40,418 nucleotides of DNA from Caballeronia megalochromosomata (GTDB lineage: Bacteria; Pseudomonadota; Gammaproteobacteria; Burkholderiales; Burkholderiaceae). A model generated the notes under the pieces. That model made no database searches. It was not told where the DNA came from and was given only the letters and a program-made list of their open reading frames with translations. Made by a program: the position numbers and the translations under genes. Positions 7,229 through 15,527 of this stretch are shown in pieces. Where the stretch lies: NCBI GenBank assembly GCA_001580565.1, contig LRBF01000085.1, positions 1 through 40,418 of the forward strand. The letters run 5' to 3'. Numbering within the stretch: position 1 is the first letter of the stretch; each line of letters opens with the position of its first letter.

Positions 7229-8347
7229 ATGCGTATCGGTGTACCCAGAGAAGTGAAGGTCCATGAGTATCGCGTCGGGCTGACGCCTGCCAGCGTGCGG
7301 GAACTCACCGCGCGTGGACATCACGTCGTGGTGCAGACGCTAGCGGGTGACGCCATCGGTCTGACCGACGAACAATACCGGCTGGCGGGCGCGGAGATCG
7401 CGACGGACGCCGAGGAAGTCTTCGCGCGTGCCGACATGATCGTCAAGGTCAAGGAGCCGCAGCCTGCCGAATGCCAGATGCTGCGACCCGGGCAGATTCT
7501 CTATGCGTACCTGCATCTCGCACCGGACCCGGCCCAGACGAAAGCGCTCGTCGCGTCCGGCGCGATCTGCATCGCGTACGAAACCATCACCGGACCGGGC
7601 GGCGGACTGCCGCTGCTGGCACCGATGAGCGAAGTCGCCGGACGCATGGCCGTGCAGGCCGGCGCACACTTTCTCGAGATCGCCCAGGGCGGGCGCGGCG
7701 TATTGCTCGGGGGCGTGCCCGGGGTGCCGCCGGGGCACGTCGCCGTGCTCGGTGCGGGCGTGGTCGGGACCAATGCGTTGCAGATGGCGCTCGGACTCGG
7801 CGCGCGCGTCACCGTGCTGGACAAGAACGTCGATCGCCTGCGCCAGCTCGATCTGGTGTTCGGCAATCGGATCACGACCGCATTTTCCAACGCGCAGAGC
7901 ATCGAGGATGCCGTGCTCGATGCGGATGTCGTGATCGGCGGCGTGCTGATTCCGGGCGCGTCCGCACCCAAGCTCGTCACTCGTGAGCACGTCGCGGCCA
8001 TGAGGAAGGGCGCGGTGATGGTCGATGTCGCCATCGATCAGGGTGGCTGCTTCGAGACGTCCCATCCGACGACGCACGCCGATCCCGTCTTCCTCATCGA
8101 TGGCGTCGTGCACTATTGCGTCGCGAACATGCCGGGCGGCGTGGCGGGCACGTCGACATTCGCGCTGAACAACGCAACGATCGGCCATGCGATCACGCTG
8201 GCGGACAAGGGCTGGAAGCGCGCGATGAAGGACGACGTGCATCTTCGCCGCGGACTCAACGTCTGCGACGGGAACGTCACGTACAAGGCGGTCGCACGCG
8301 ATCTGGGATACCAATATGTCGATGCGGAATCGCTTCTCGATGGCTAG
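7229..8347 (+). CDS. ald: Alanine dehydrogenase
   Basis: A 372-residue enzyme, the family's usual length. It catalyses NAD-dependent interconversion of L-alanine with pyruvate and ammonium. All signature residues fall at canonical positions: Arg15 (EYRVGLTP), Lys75 (VKVKEPQ), His96 (AYLHLAPD) and Asp270 (VAIDQGG). The nucleotide-binding motif is VAVLGAGVVGTNA (about 171-183). AGGAG at 7218-7222 lies 6 nt before the ATG. It is 51 nt after the hybrid kinase on the same strand and 24 nt before a flavodoxin-like gene. In taurine degraders that use taurine:pyruvate aminotransferase, Ald regenerates pyruvate; the tauABC genes 8 kb away make that link possible but unproven. Confidence 0.95.
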   Translation: MRIGVPREVKVHEYRVGLTPASVRELTARGHHVVVQTLAGDAIGLTDEQYRLAGAEIATDAEEVFARADMIVKVKEPQPAECQMLRPGQILYAYLHLAPDPAQTKALVASGAICIAYETITGPGGGLPLLAPMSEVAGRMAVQAGAHFLEIAQGGRGVLLGGVPGVPPGHVAVLGAGVVGTNALQMALGLGARVTVLDKNVDRLRQLDLVFGNRITTAFSNAQSIEDAVLDADVVIGGVLIPGASAPKLVTREHVAAMRKGAVMVDVAIDQGGCFETSHPTTHADPVFLIDGVVHYCVANMPGGVAGTSTFALNNATIGHAITLADKGWKRAMKDDVHLRRGLNVCDGNVTYKAVARDLGYQYVDAESLLDG

Positions 8348-8371
8348 CGGAGCGCGCTGGGCTCAGCAGCC

Positions 8372-8863
8372 ATGAAGACGTTGTTGATCGTCTATCACAC
8401 GATGACCGGTGGCACACGGCAAATGGCCGAGGCGGCAGCGGCCGCCGCGCGCGAACAGTCCGATGTCGCGGTCACCCTGAAGCAGGCCGTCGAAACCGGC
8501 CCGGATGACGTCCTTCTGGCCGATGGTTACCTGTTCGCGACGCCGGAAAATCTTGCGTCCATGTCCGGTTTGATGAAGGACTTCTTCGATCGCTGCTATT
8601 ACCCGGTACTCGATCGCGTGAACGGCCGCCCCTATGCGGCAATGATCTGCGCGGGTAGCGACGGACAAGGTGCATTGCGCCAGATCGAACGGATTGCCCT
8701 CGGATGGCGTCTCAACGCGGTGGCGCCGGGAATCATCGTGTGCACGCATGCACAGACGCCCGAGCGCATTCTGGCGCGCAAGCTAATCGGCGGCGCCGAT
8801 CTCGCCCGCTGCGCGGAACTCGGCGCGGGACTGGCGGCGGGTCTCGCGCTGGGCGTGTTCTAG
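8372..8863 (+). CDS. Flavodoxin/NADPH-dependent FMN reductase-like protein
   Basis: A 163-residue protein with a flavodoxin-like fold. The N-terminal strand and phosphate loop read LLIVYHTMTGGTRQMAEA (4-21), the T-x-T-G-x-T-like FMN phosphate site. The second FMN loop is near ATPENLASMSG (58-68), characteristic of the NAD(P)H-dependent FMN reductase type, followed by KDFFDRCYYP. AAMICAGSDGQGA (about 90-102) is the usual third loop. No membrane segment. The partner and physiological role are unknown; it probably transfers electrons or reduces a quinone or flavin. No strong Shine-Dalgarno precedes the ATG. It lies 24 nt after ald and is probably co-transcribed. It converges on the ACT-domain gene. 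Confidence 0.8.
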   Translation: MKTLLIVYHTMTGGTRQMAEAAAAAAREQSDVAVTLKQAVETGPDDVLLADGYLFATPENLASMSGLMKDFFDRCYYPVLDRVNGRPYAAMICAGSDGQGALRQIERIALGWRLNAVAPGIIVCTHAQTPERILARKLIGGADLARCAELGAGLAAGLALGVF

Positions 8864-8885
8864 CGTCGCGTGCGGCAGGCGCGGT

Positions 8886-9308
8886 TCAAGCCCGCTGCAA
8901 GATGTCCATTGCCCTATCGGCATCCTGCAGGGTGTCGACCGCGATATAGGCGATGAACTGCGTGCCGAGTACAGCGGCTGAAACGCCGCGAAGGTTGACG
9001 CCTCCATCGGCCAGCATCTGGGCGACTTGCCCGACGATTCCCAGTTGATCCATGCCCATCACACGGACGGAGTGAAGGCTCGGGGTGATGCTGAATCCCG
9101 CCTGCGTCGCGGCGCGGATCTCGCTTTCTCCCTGCAACGGCGCGACAAATACGACCCCTTTGCCCGCTGCTTCAGGCGTGCGCCGCGCGACGACGAACTG
9201 GAGGTCGACGCCAGCATCTCGCAAAGCATTTAACACCTGCGCAAGTCCGCCCGGTTTGTCCTCGATGGTGGCTGCCCAGACATCGACACGTTCGACGCTC
9301 AGTTCCAT
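8886..9308 (-). CDS. Tandem ACT-domain protein
   Basis: A 140-residue protein made of two ACT domains with no catalytic domain: about 5-65 (signature EDKPGGLAQVLNALRDAGV) and about 78-138 (MDQLGIVGQVAQMLADGGV). ACT domains bind small ligands, usually amino acids, at dimer interfaces. GGAGG on the minus strand is spaced 7 nt from the ATG at 9308 but only 1 nt from the in-frame ATG at 9314, so 9308 is preferred. It lies 98 nt downstream of the GntR-type regulator on the same strand and may share its transcript. Stand-alone ACT pairs are usually annotated as amino-acid-binding regulatory proteins; the target here is unknown. Confidence 0.8.
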   Translation of the reverse strand: MELSVERVDVWAATIEDKPGGLAQVLNALRDAGVDLQFVVARRTPEAAGKGVVFVAPLQGESEIRAATQAGFSITPSLHSVRVMGMDQLGIVGQVAQMLADGGVNLRGVSAAVLGTQFIAYIAVDTLQDADRAMDILQRA

Positions 9309-9406
9309 GGCCATTCCTCCCGCCAGTCGCATTGCAATTCAAAATCTAGTTCATCGATGGCGTGCGAACAAGGAGGGAGAGGTAGACGGAAACGGCACCG
9401 CAACGA

Positions 9407-10159
9407 TCAGTTCCGGAAGATTTCTTCGAGATCGTCCTGCTCGTCGGCAGACTCGAGCTTCATGTTGCTTTGAATGTGATCCAGATGCTCGAGCATCAGA
9501 CGCTCGGCCTGCGCCCGATTGCGCCCCGCGATGGCATCGATGATGCGCGAATGTTCGTCGGCGCGGCAGCAGGTCGCCGTGGGCGCGTCATAGAGAAAGA
9601 TCATGAGACAGGTCAGCACCGAGAGCTCGCGCATGCTGCGCGCTAGCGCGGAATTGCCCGCGAGTTCCGCGGCCAGCGAATGAAACTCGCCTGACAGCCT
9701 GATCACGGCCCGCTTGTCTTCGCGCTGGCGCGCTTCGACTTCCAGCTTCTGATGCTGGCGAAGCCGTGCCAGCTTTTCGTCTGTCAATGTCTCGACGAGC
9801 CTGCGCATGACCGCGGGCTCGATCAGCCTGCGTGCCTCGAACACATCCAGCGCCTGCTGAACGGACGGTTTCGCGACGTACGCGCCTTTCTGCGGAATCA
9901 GTTCGACGATCTGTTCATGCGCGAGCCGCGCGAGCACTTCGCGGATACGACCGCGGCTGGCCCCGAAAATCTCGGCGAGCCGTTCTTCCGCGAGCTTCGT
10001 GCCCGGATGCAGCCGGTGCTCGAGGATCGCCGCATAGATGCGTTCGTAGATCTCGTCCTGGCTGAGCTCGCGCGACGCGCTCACGGGTGCGCCGGTCTTG
10101 CGCTTGCGGCCGGCTGTCGGATTGGTCTGGAGGGGAGCGAACTCGTCGATTGCAGGCAC
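9407..10159 (-). CDS. GntR-family regulator, FadR/FCD type
   Basis: A 250-residue regulator with a winged helix (about 34-100: SQDEIYERIYAAILEHRL, EERLAEIFGASRGRIREVL, IPQKGAYVA) and an all-helical FCD effector domain (about 104-235). The FCD metal/ligand residues are recognisable in LDVFEARRLIEP, EFHSLAAELAG, DEHSRIIDAI and LEHLDHIQ. The start is a GTG, supported by GAGAGG 8 nt upstream on the minus strand; no plausible ATG exists near the N-terminus. It is divergent from the dihydropyrimidinase gene and most likely controls it through the paired TGTCGACA sites between them. The effector is probably a pyrimidine or hydantoin breakdown intermediate (inference). Confidence 0.88.
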   Translation of the reverse strand: MPAIDEFAPLQTNPTAGRKRKTGAPVSASRELSQDEIYERIYAAILEHRLHPGTKLAEERLAEIFGASRGRIREVLARLAHEQIVELIPQKGAYVAKPSVQQALDVFEARRLIEPAVMRRLVETLTDEKLARLRQHQKLEVEARQREDKRAVIRLSGEFHSLAAELAGNSALARSMRELSVLTCLMIFLYDAPTATCCRADEHSRIIDAIAGRNRAQAERLMLEHLDHIQSNMKLESADEQDDLEEIFRN

Positions 10160-10213
10160 TGCGGTGGCCTCTCTTGCACGGGAATACTCGCAGGATAGCG
10201 GCGTGAACGCGGA

Positions 10214-10274
10214 CTGTCGACATCAATGTAAACACTAATGTTGTCGGCATATATGTTGACTATGATGTCGACAG
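10214..10274. promoter_or_regulatory. Paired operator candidates in gntR-dihydropyrimidinase intergenic region
   Basis: CTGTCGACATCA (10214-10225) and TGATGTCGACAG (10263-10274) are perfect 12-bp inverted copies with 37 bp between them. Each holds the 8-bp palindrome TGTCGACA. FCD-type GntR proteins bind short palindromes of this kind, so two dimers could bind and bridge the divergent promoters. TATGAT at 10261-10266 could be a -10 element overlapping the right-hand site, but I see no good -35, so the promoter is not called. Confidence 0.6.
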
Positions 10275-10332
10275 ATAAATCAACAGCTTGCGCAAGGTTC
10301 TCCGAGCATTTTTCTTGAGAGGAAAACTTCAG

Positions 10333-11757
10333 GTGACAACTCCGGAACTGGACTTGGTGATCCGTCACGCCCGCGTGGCGACGGCCAGCGATACCTTCGA
10401 CGCCGACATCGGCATTGCCGGTGGCCGGATCGTGCAACTGGGCGTGGATTTGCCCAAGGGCGCGCGCGAGATCGATGCGCAAGGGCGCGTGGTCACGCCC
10501 GGCGGCGTCGATGCGCACTGCCACTTCGATCAGCCGATGCCGCCTCCGCTGCGCATGGCCGACGATTTCGACACGGGCACGCGCGCGGCGGCATGCGGCG
10601 GGACGACCACGGTCATTCCCTTCGCGGCGCAGATGAAGGGGCAGTCGCTGAAGGCGGCGGTCGCCGACTACCACCATCGGGCGGAAGGGCGTGCGCATGT
10701 CGACTACGCGTTCCATCTGATCGTCAGCGATCCGACGCCTTCGGTCCTGAAGGACGAATTGCCCGCGCTCATCCGCGATGGCTACACGTCCTTCAAGATC
10801 TACATGACCTATGACGATCTCAAGCTCGACGATGGCCAGATCCTCGACGTGCTCGCCGTTGCCCGCGAACACGGCGCAATGGCCATGGTGCACGCCGAGA
10901 ACGCCGACTGCATCGAATGGCTGACCCGACGCCTGGAGTCCGCGGGTCGCACTGCACCGCGTTTTCATGCGCATTCGCGACCGATGCTGGTGGAGCGCGA
11001 GGCCACGCATCGCGCGATCGCGCTCGCCGAACTCGTCGACGTTCCCGTGCTGATCGTGCACGTCTCGGGCCGCGAAGCGGTCGAGCAGATCCGCTGGGCG
11101 CGCGCGCACGGTCTCAAGGTGTATGCCGAAACCTGTCCGCAATATCTCTTTCTGACGGCCGCCGATCTCGGCATCGACGACAACTATCAGGGTGCGAAAT
11201 GCGTCTGCAGTCCGCCGCCGCGCGACAAGGCGAACCAGGAAGTCATCTGGGACGGTCTGAACGACGGGCTTTTCACGCTGTTCAGTTCGGACCACGCGCC
11301 GTTTCGCTACGACGCGCCCGAGGGCAAGAAGCCCGATGGTGAGGAAGTGTCGTTCCGGCATATCCCGAACGGCATACCGGGCGTGGAGACGCGCATGCCG
11401 CTGCTCTATTCCGAAGGCGTGCTGGCGGGACGCATGACGCTGAACCGCTTCGTCGAACTGACCGCCACCAATCCCGCGAAGGCGTACGGCCTGCATCCGC
11501 GCAAAGGCACCATCGCGATCGGCAGCGACGCCGATCTGGTCATCTGGAGCGAGCGCGAATTCGTGCTGCGCAATGCGGATCTCCATCACGCGGTCGATTA
11601 CAGCCCGTACGAAGGCCAGACCCTGAAGGCATGGCCCGCGCTCACGCTCATCGGCGGCGCCGTCGTCTGGGACGGCGAGTTCCATCCCCGCGCCGGCCGG
11701 GGGCGGTTCCTCCGGTGCGGCAAGCCCACGCTCGCGCCCGACGCGAGGCGTGACTGA
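10333..11757 (+). CDS. hydA: Dihydropyrimidinase (D-hydantoinase)
   Basis: A 474-residue amidohydrolase that opens the ring of 5,6-dihydropyrimidines (and 5-substituted hydantoins) to N-carbamoyl-amino acids. Metal-site residues are visible: His62 and His64 (GVDAHCHFDQP), carboxylated Lys155 (TSFKIYMTY), the VHAEN and LIVHVSG histidine segments, and the catalytic Asp in SSDHAPF. The start is GTG 10333, with GAGAGG at 10317-10322; the frame extends 15 codons upstream to a TTG with no family resemblance. It is followed 101 nt later by an NCS1 permease. I see no beta-ureidopropionase/N-carbamoylase or dihydropyrimidine dehydrogenase nearby, so those steps must be encoded elsewhere. Confidence 0.92.
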   Translation: MTTPELDLVIRHARVATASDTFDADIGIAGGRIVQLGVDLPKGAREIDAQGRVVTPGGVDAHCHFDQPMPPPLRMADDFDTGTRAAACGGTTTVIPFAAQMKGQSLKAAVADYHHRAEGRAHVDYAFHLIVSDPTPSVLKDELPALIRDGYTSFKIYMTYDDLKLDDGQILDVLAVAREHGAMAMVHAENADCIEWLTRRLESAGRTAPRFHAHSRPMLVEREATHRAIALAELVDVPVLIVHVSGREAVEQIRWARAHGLKVYAETCPQYLFLTAADLGIDDNYQGAKCVCSPPPRDKANQEVIWDGLNDGLFTLFSSDHAPFRYDAPEGKKPDGEEVSFRHIPNGIPGVETRMPLLYSEGVLAGRMTLNRFVELTATNPAKAYGLHPRKGTIAIGSDADLVIWSEREFVLRNADLHHAVDYSPYEGQTLKAWPALTLIGGAVVWDGEFHPRAGRGRFLRCGKPTLAPDARRD

Positions 11758-11858
11758 GCCGGGCGGACCGACTGAACATCGTGGTGTGCCCATACAAACA
11801 GTACCGGACGCTTCGCTGATCGACAGCACGCGCCGGCTCATGGAGAGGAGACGTCATC

Positions 11859-13319
11859 GTGGACAGACAGCATCAGCATCTTGCCGAACTGGACCCTACG
11901 GGCCGGCTGTACAACGAAGACCTGGCGCCCGCCATCGAGCGGAAATGGACTTCGTACAGCTTCTTCGCCGTGTGGATGTCGGCCATCCACAACATCGGTA
12001 CCTACACGTTCGTTGCCGGGCTGTTCGTGCTCGGCCTGACGGGATGGCAAGTGCTCGCGGCCATTCTGATCGGCACCGCGATTCTCTTCTTCGGCATGAA
12101 CTGGGCCGGACGCATGGGGCAGCAGACCGGCGTTCCGTTTCCGGTCCTGGCGCGAATCAGCTTCGGCATCTGGGGCGCCAATGTTCCGGCGCTCATCCGT
12201 GCTGTCATCGCGATCTGCTGGTACGGCATTCAGACCTATCTCGCGTCGACGGCGGTCGTCGTCCTGCTTCTGCGCATGAATCCCGGACTGCAGCACTGGC
12301 AGGATCAGAGCCTGCTCGGGCTGTCCTATCTAGGCTGGGCCTGCTTCGTGTTTCTGTGGGTCATGCAGCTGATCGTGATCACGCGCGGCATGGAGGCGGT
12401 GCGCAAGTTCCAGGACTGGGCCGGCCCGATCGTGTGGATCGTGATGCTCCTGATGGCCGTATGGCTCTTCGCGATGGCCGACTGGCATATCCCGATGAAC
12501 CTGTCCGTGCACCCGCTCTCGGGCAGCGAAGCGCTTTCCGGCGTGCTGACGGGCGCTTTCCTGCTGGTGTCGACCTACGCGACCATGCTGCTCAACTACT
12601 GCGATTTCACGCGTTTCGCGAAGTCGGAGCGCGCGGTGATCGCCGGGAACTTCTGGGGCATTCCGGTCAACTTCGCGGCCTTTGCGGCGATCAGCATCAC
12701 CATGACGATTGGCACCGTGGTCGTGTTCGGCAAGGCCATCACCGATCCGGCGCTGATCCTCGCGAAAGTGCCGAACACGTTCGTGCTGGTGGTCGGCGCG
12801 CTCATGTTCATCGTCGCGACGATCGGCGTCAACGTTGTCCTGAACTTCGTCTCGCCCGCGTATGACCTGGCCAATGTCTGGCCGAAGCGGATCACGTTCC
12901 GGCGCGGCGGCATCATCAGCGCGGTACTCGCGCTCGTGGTCATGCCGTGGAACCTGTATTCGAATCCGGTCGTCGTGAATTACTTCCTCGGTGGACTCGG
13001 CGCGTTCCTCGGCCCGCTCTTCGGGATCATGGCGGCGGACTATTTCCTGATCCGGCGCGGCGCGGTCAATATCAACGACCTCTATCGCTCGGATGCGCGT
13101 GGCGAGTACTTCTATCGCAACGGCGTCAACATGCGGGCGCTGGCCGTGTTCGTGCCGACGGCGGCCGTGACGGTGGTGATCGCACTGGTGCCGGCGCTCG
13201 CCCCGATCGCGGCGTTCGCGTGGCCCATCGGCTTCGTCGCGGGCGGACTGGTTTATTTCATGGTGATGAGCGGCGCGGCACGACGCACGATCACCGACCC
13301 GGAAAGCGCGGCGAACTAG
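11859..13319 (+). CDS. NCS1-family nucleobase/hydantoin:cation symporter
   Basis: A 486-residue integral membrane protein with about 12 hydrophobic segments. The N-terminal hallmark NEDLAPAIERKWTSYSFFAV followed by WMSAIHNIGTYTFVAGL is typical of NCS1 transporters such as Mhp1, PucI and CodB-like proteins, which import uracil, allantoin, cytosine or hydantoins with Na+ or H+. The segment after TM10 (GIMAADYFLIRRG) is also a family feature. The start is GTG 11859, with GGAGAGGAG at 11842-11850. Placement after the dihydropyrimidinase suggests it imports uracil, thymine, a dihydropyrimidine or a hydantoin; the sequence alone does not tell which. Confidence 0.9.
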   Translation: MDRQHQHLAELDPTGRLYNEDLAPAIERKWTSYSFFAVWMSAIHNIGTYTFVAGLFVLGLTGWQVLAAILIGTAILFFGMNWAGRMGQQTGVPFPVLARISFGIWGANVPALIRAVIAICWYGIQTYLASTAVVVLLLRMNPGLQHWQDQSLLGLSYLGWACFVFLWVMQLIVITRGMEAVRKFQDWAGPIVWIVMLLMAVWLFAMADWHIPMNLSVHPLSGSEALSGVLTGAFLLVSTYATMLLNYCDFTRFAKSERAVIAGNFWGIPVNFAAFAAISITMTIGTVVVFGKAITDPALILAKVPNTFVLVVGALMFIVATIGVNVVLNFVSPAYDLANVWPKRITFRRGGIISAVLALVVMPWNLYSNPVVVNYFLGGLGAFLGPLFGIMAADYFLIRRGAVNINDLYRSDARGEYFYRNGVNMRALAVFVPTAAVTVVIALVPALAPIAAFAWPIGFVAGGLVYFMVMSGAARRTITDPESAAN

Positions 13320-13729
13320 CAGGCGCTGTCGATTCACATCGCGGCCGGCGGTACAGACGGCCAGCGCATCACCCGAACCCTGTTGCTTCGGCAGTGTCGA
13401 GCATCAGGGTTCTTCAAAACGCATGCGTTTCCCGCATCGCTCGCGTTTCAGTCAGGACACTCCACACCAGCGGCCACATAAAACGCGCGACCCATCCTCA
13501 TGCACATACGACTAATGGGGGATGGTGCGTCGCGCCGCGCACGCCCACAATGCTTTGCGTCTTGGCCTTGCTTCGGCTGTTCGCCGCTGCGTGACGATCC
13601 AGTCGCGTGCAACGCGTCCCTGCCGATTCAACGTCCGCGACACATGACTCTCATCCGGTGCCCGCTCGCCGCCCGCGAGGCATCGAAGCCGTAGCCCGCA
13701 ACGGCGGCGTCCTGCAGGAGTGTTCAGAC
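13320..13729. other. Gene-free interval before the S53 peptidase
   Basis: About 410 bp without a convincing gene. It contains the inverted repeat at 13375-13412 and a perfect 14-bp palindrome AAACGCATGCGTTT (13417-13430), which could be an operator or chance. The leader to the peptidase carries CAGGAG at 13715-13720. No obvious sigma-70 promoter was found. Confidence 0.5.
13375..13412 (+). terminator. Possible terminator hairpin after NCS1 permease
   Basis: GAACCCTG (13375-13382) pairs with CAGGGTTC (13405-13412) across a 22-nt loop, 55 nt after the permease stop. There is no T-run after it, so intrinsic termination would be weak. Confidence 0.3.
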
Positions 13730-15304
13730 ATGGCAACCCATCCACTCAATGGAAGCGCACGCGCGCCTTATCAAGGGGCGAAGTGCATCGGCAAGGCGGA
13801 TCCGAACGAACGTCTGGAAGTCACCGTCGTGGTGCGACGACGATCGGCCGACGCGTTCGAGAAGCACGTCGTCGGACTCGCCGCGCAAGGGGCGTCGGCA
13901 AAGCATATCGATCACGATGAATTCACGAAGCAGTTCGGCGCCGATGCTGCGGACCTCGCGGCCGTGCAGTCGTTCGCGCAGAAGCACGGTCTCTCGGTGG
14001 TCGAGACTCACGAAGCGCGGCGCACGGTGGTGCTTTCGGGCACCGTCGCGCAGTTCGATGCGGCCTTCGGCGTGAGCCTCGAGCAATACGAGCATGCCGG
14101 CGGCACGTATCGCGGCCGTACCGGGCCGATTCATCTTCCCGATGAACTGAACGGCGTGGTGAACGCCGTGATGGGTCTCGACAACCGTCCGCAGGCGCAG
14201 CCCAATTTTCGCGCCCGCGCGCCGCACGGCAATGTGCGCTGGTCGGCGGCGGCGCGGGGTGCGGCCACCTTCACGCCTGTGCAGATCGCGTCGCTCTACG
14301 ACTTCCCGGAAGGCGACGGCAAGGGTCAATGCATTGCGCTCATCGAGCTCGGTGGCGGCTTCCGGCCCGCCGATCTCAAGACCTATTTCGCATCGCTCGG
14401 CGTGAACCAGCCTTCGGTGACCGCGGTCTCGGTGGATCATGGACGCAACCATCCGACCGGCGATCCGAACGGCCCCGATGGCGAAGTGATGCTCGACATC
14501 GAAGTCGCGGGCGCCGTGGCGCCGGGCGCGAAAATCGCCGTGTATTTCGCGCCCAACACGGACGCGGGCTTTCTCGACGCCGTCACCACCGCGATCCACG
14601 ATACGAAGAACAAGCCGTCTGTCATCTCGATCAGCTGGGGCGGTCCGGAATCCGCGTGGACGCAGCAGGCGATGAACGCGTTCGATCAGGCGTTCCAGTC
14701 CGCGGCGGCGCTCGGTGTGACGGTATGCGTCGCATCCGGGGACAACGGTTCGGGCGACGGCGTGAACGACGGCGCCGATCACGTCGACTTCCCCGCATCC
14801 AGTCCGTATGCGCTGGGCTGCGGCGGCACATCGTTGCAGGCGAGCGGCAACCGCGTCACCGGCGAAACCGTATGGAACGACGGCGCCAGCGGCGGCGCGA
14901 GCGGCGGCGGGGTCAGCACGGCCTTCGGGTTGCCCGCGTGGCAGGAAGGGCTGAGCGTCGCGCGCGCGGGCGGCCATCAAGGCGCGCTCACGATGCGCGG
15001 CGTGCCCGATGTCGCCGGCGATGCCGATCCCGCGACCGGCTACGAGGTGCGCATCGACGGCAGCAACACGGTGATCGGCGGAACGAGCGCGGTCGCGCCG
15101 CTATGGGCCGGACTGATCGCGCGCATCAATGCGATCAAGGGCTCGCCGGTGGGCTATGTCAATCCGCGGCTCTACAAGGCCCCGTCGGCGCTCGTCGACA
15201 TCACACAGGGCAATAACGACGATTTCAACGCGTCGGCCGGATGGGACGCCTGTACCGGACTTGGCCGGCCCGATGGCAAGAAGGTGCAGAACGCAGTGAG
15301 TTGA
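13730..15304 (+). CDS. S53 family serine-carboxyl peptidase (kumamolisin-like)
   Basis: A 524-residue sedolisin-type protease. Residues about 20-155 are the pro-kumamolisin activation domain, including the VVETHEARRTVVLSGT segment; the catalytic domain follows the linker at about 160-190. Catalytic Glu252 and Asp256 (GEVMLDIEV), oxyanion Asp338 (ASGDNGS) and nucleophile Ser453 (GGTSAVAPLWAG) are all present. The C-terminal Ca2+ site is seen in DITQGNNDDFNASAGWD and TGLGRPDG. Family members are active at acid pH after autocatalytic removal of the propeptide. The start is ATG 13730 with CAGGAG 9 nt upstream. No signal peptide is visible at this or the extended N-terminus, so the export route is unclear. 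A strong hairpin follows the stop. Confidence 0.93.
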   Translation: MATHPLNGSARAPYQGAKCIGKADPNERLEVTVVVRRRSADAFEKHVVGLAAQGASAKHIDHDEFTKQFGADAADLAAVQSFAQKHGLSVVETHEARRTVVLSGTVAQFDAAFGVSLEQYEHAGGTYRGRTGPIHLPDELNGVVNAVMGLDNRPQAQPNFRARAPHGNVRWSAAARGAATFTPVQIASLYDFPEGDGKGQCIALIELGGGFRPADLKTYFASLGVNQPSVTAVSVDHGRNHPTGDPNGPDGEVMLDIEVAGAVAPGAKIAVYFAPNTDAGFLDAVTTAIHDTKNKPSVISISWGGPESAWTQQAMNAFDQAFQSAAALGVTVCVASGDNGSGDGVNDGADHVDFPASSPYALGCGGTSLQASGNRVTGETVWNDGASGGASGGGVSTAFGLPAWQEGLSVARAGGHQGALTMRGVPDVAGDADPATGYEVRIDGSNTVIGGTSAVAPLWAGLIARINAIKGSPVGYVNPRLYKAPSALVDITQGNNDDFNASAGWDACTGLGRPDGKKVQNAVS

Positions 15305-15312
15305 GACTGGAG

Positions 15313-15344
15313 CGCGTGCTCGCGCAGTTCGAGGCGAGCACGCG
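15313..15344 (+). terminator. GC-rich hairpin after the S53 peptidase
   Basis: CGCGTGCTCGC (15313-15323) and GCGAGCACGCG (15334-15344) form a perfect 11-bp stem with a 10-nt loop, starting 8 nt after the peptidase stop. No U-tract follows, so it is a terminator or 3' stabilising structure of uncertain strength. Confidence 0.55.
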
Positions 15345-15527
15345 TGTGTGCCCGGGCGGACGCGGGCGCAATGTGGACCCAACGATTGTTTCCGTCTGGC
15401 ACTAACTTCCCGGATTTTTCGCTGTGGATACTCGGTCATCGGTTCGCTCACGCGCGACGAACCTGCACCGGAAAAGGGAGCGCCCGCGCGCAGGCGTTTC
15501 CGATTCTCCACTTCTCCAGGAAAGCTC

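Noticed and set aside
10081..11841. Long minus-strand open frame opposite the dihydropyrimidinase gene
   Set aside because: It mirrors the coding strand in high-GC DNA; the plus-strand protein has an intact metal site, whereas this one is Arg/His/Asp-rich with no family pattern.
13724..14980. Minus-strand open frame of 418 codons opposite the S53 peptidase
   Set aside because: Arg/Ala/His-rich shadow; the plus strand encodes a complete peptidase with all catalytic residues.
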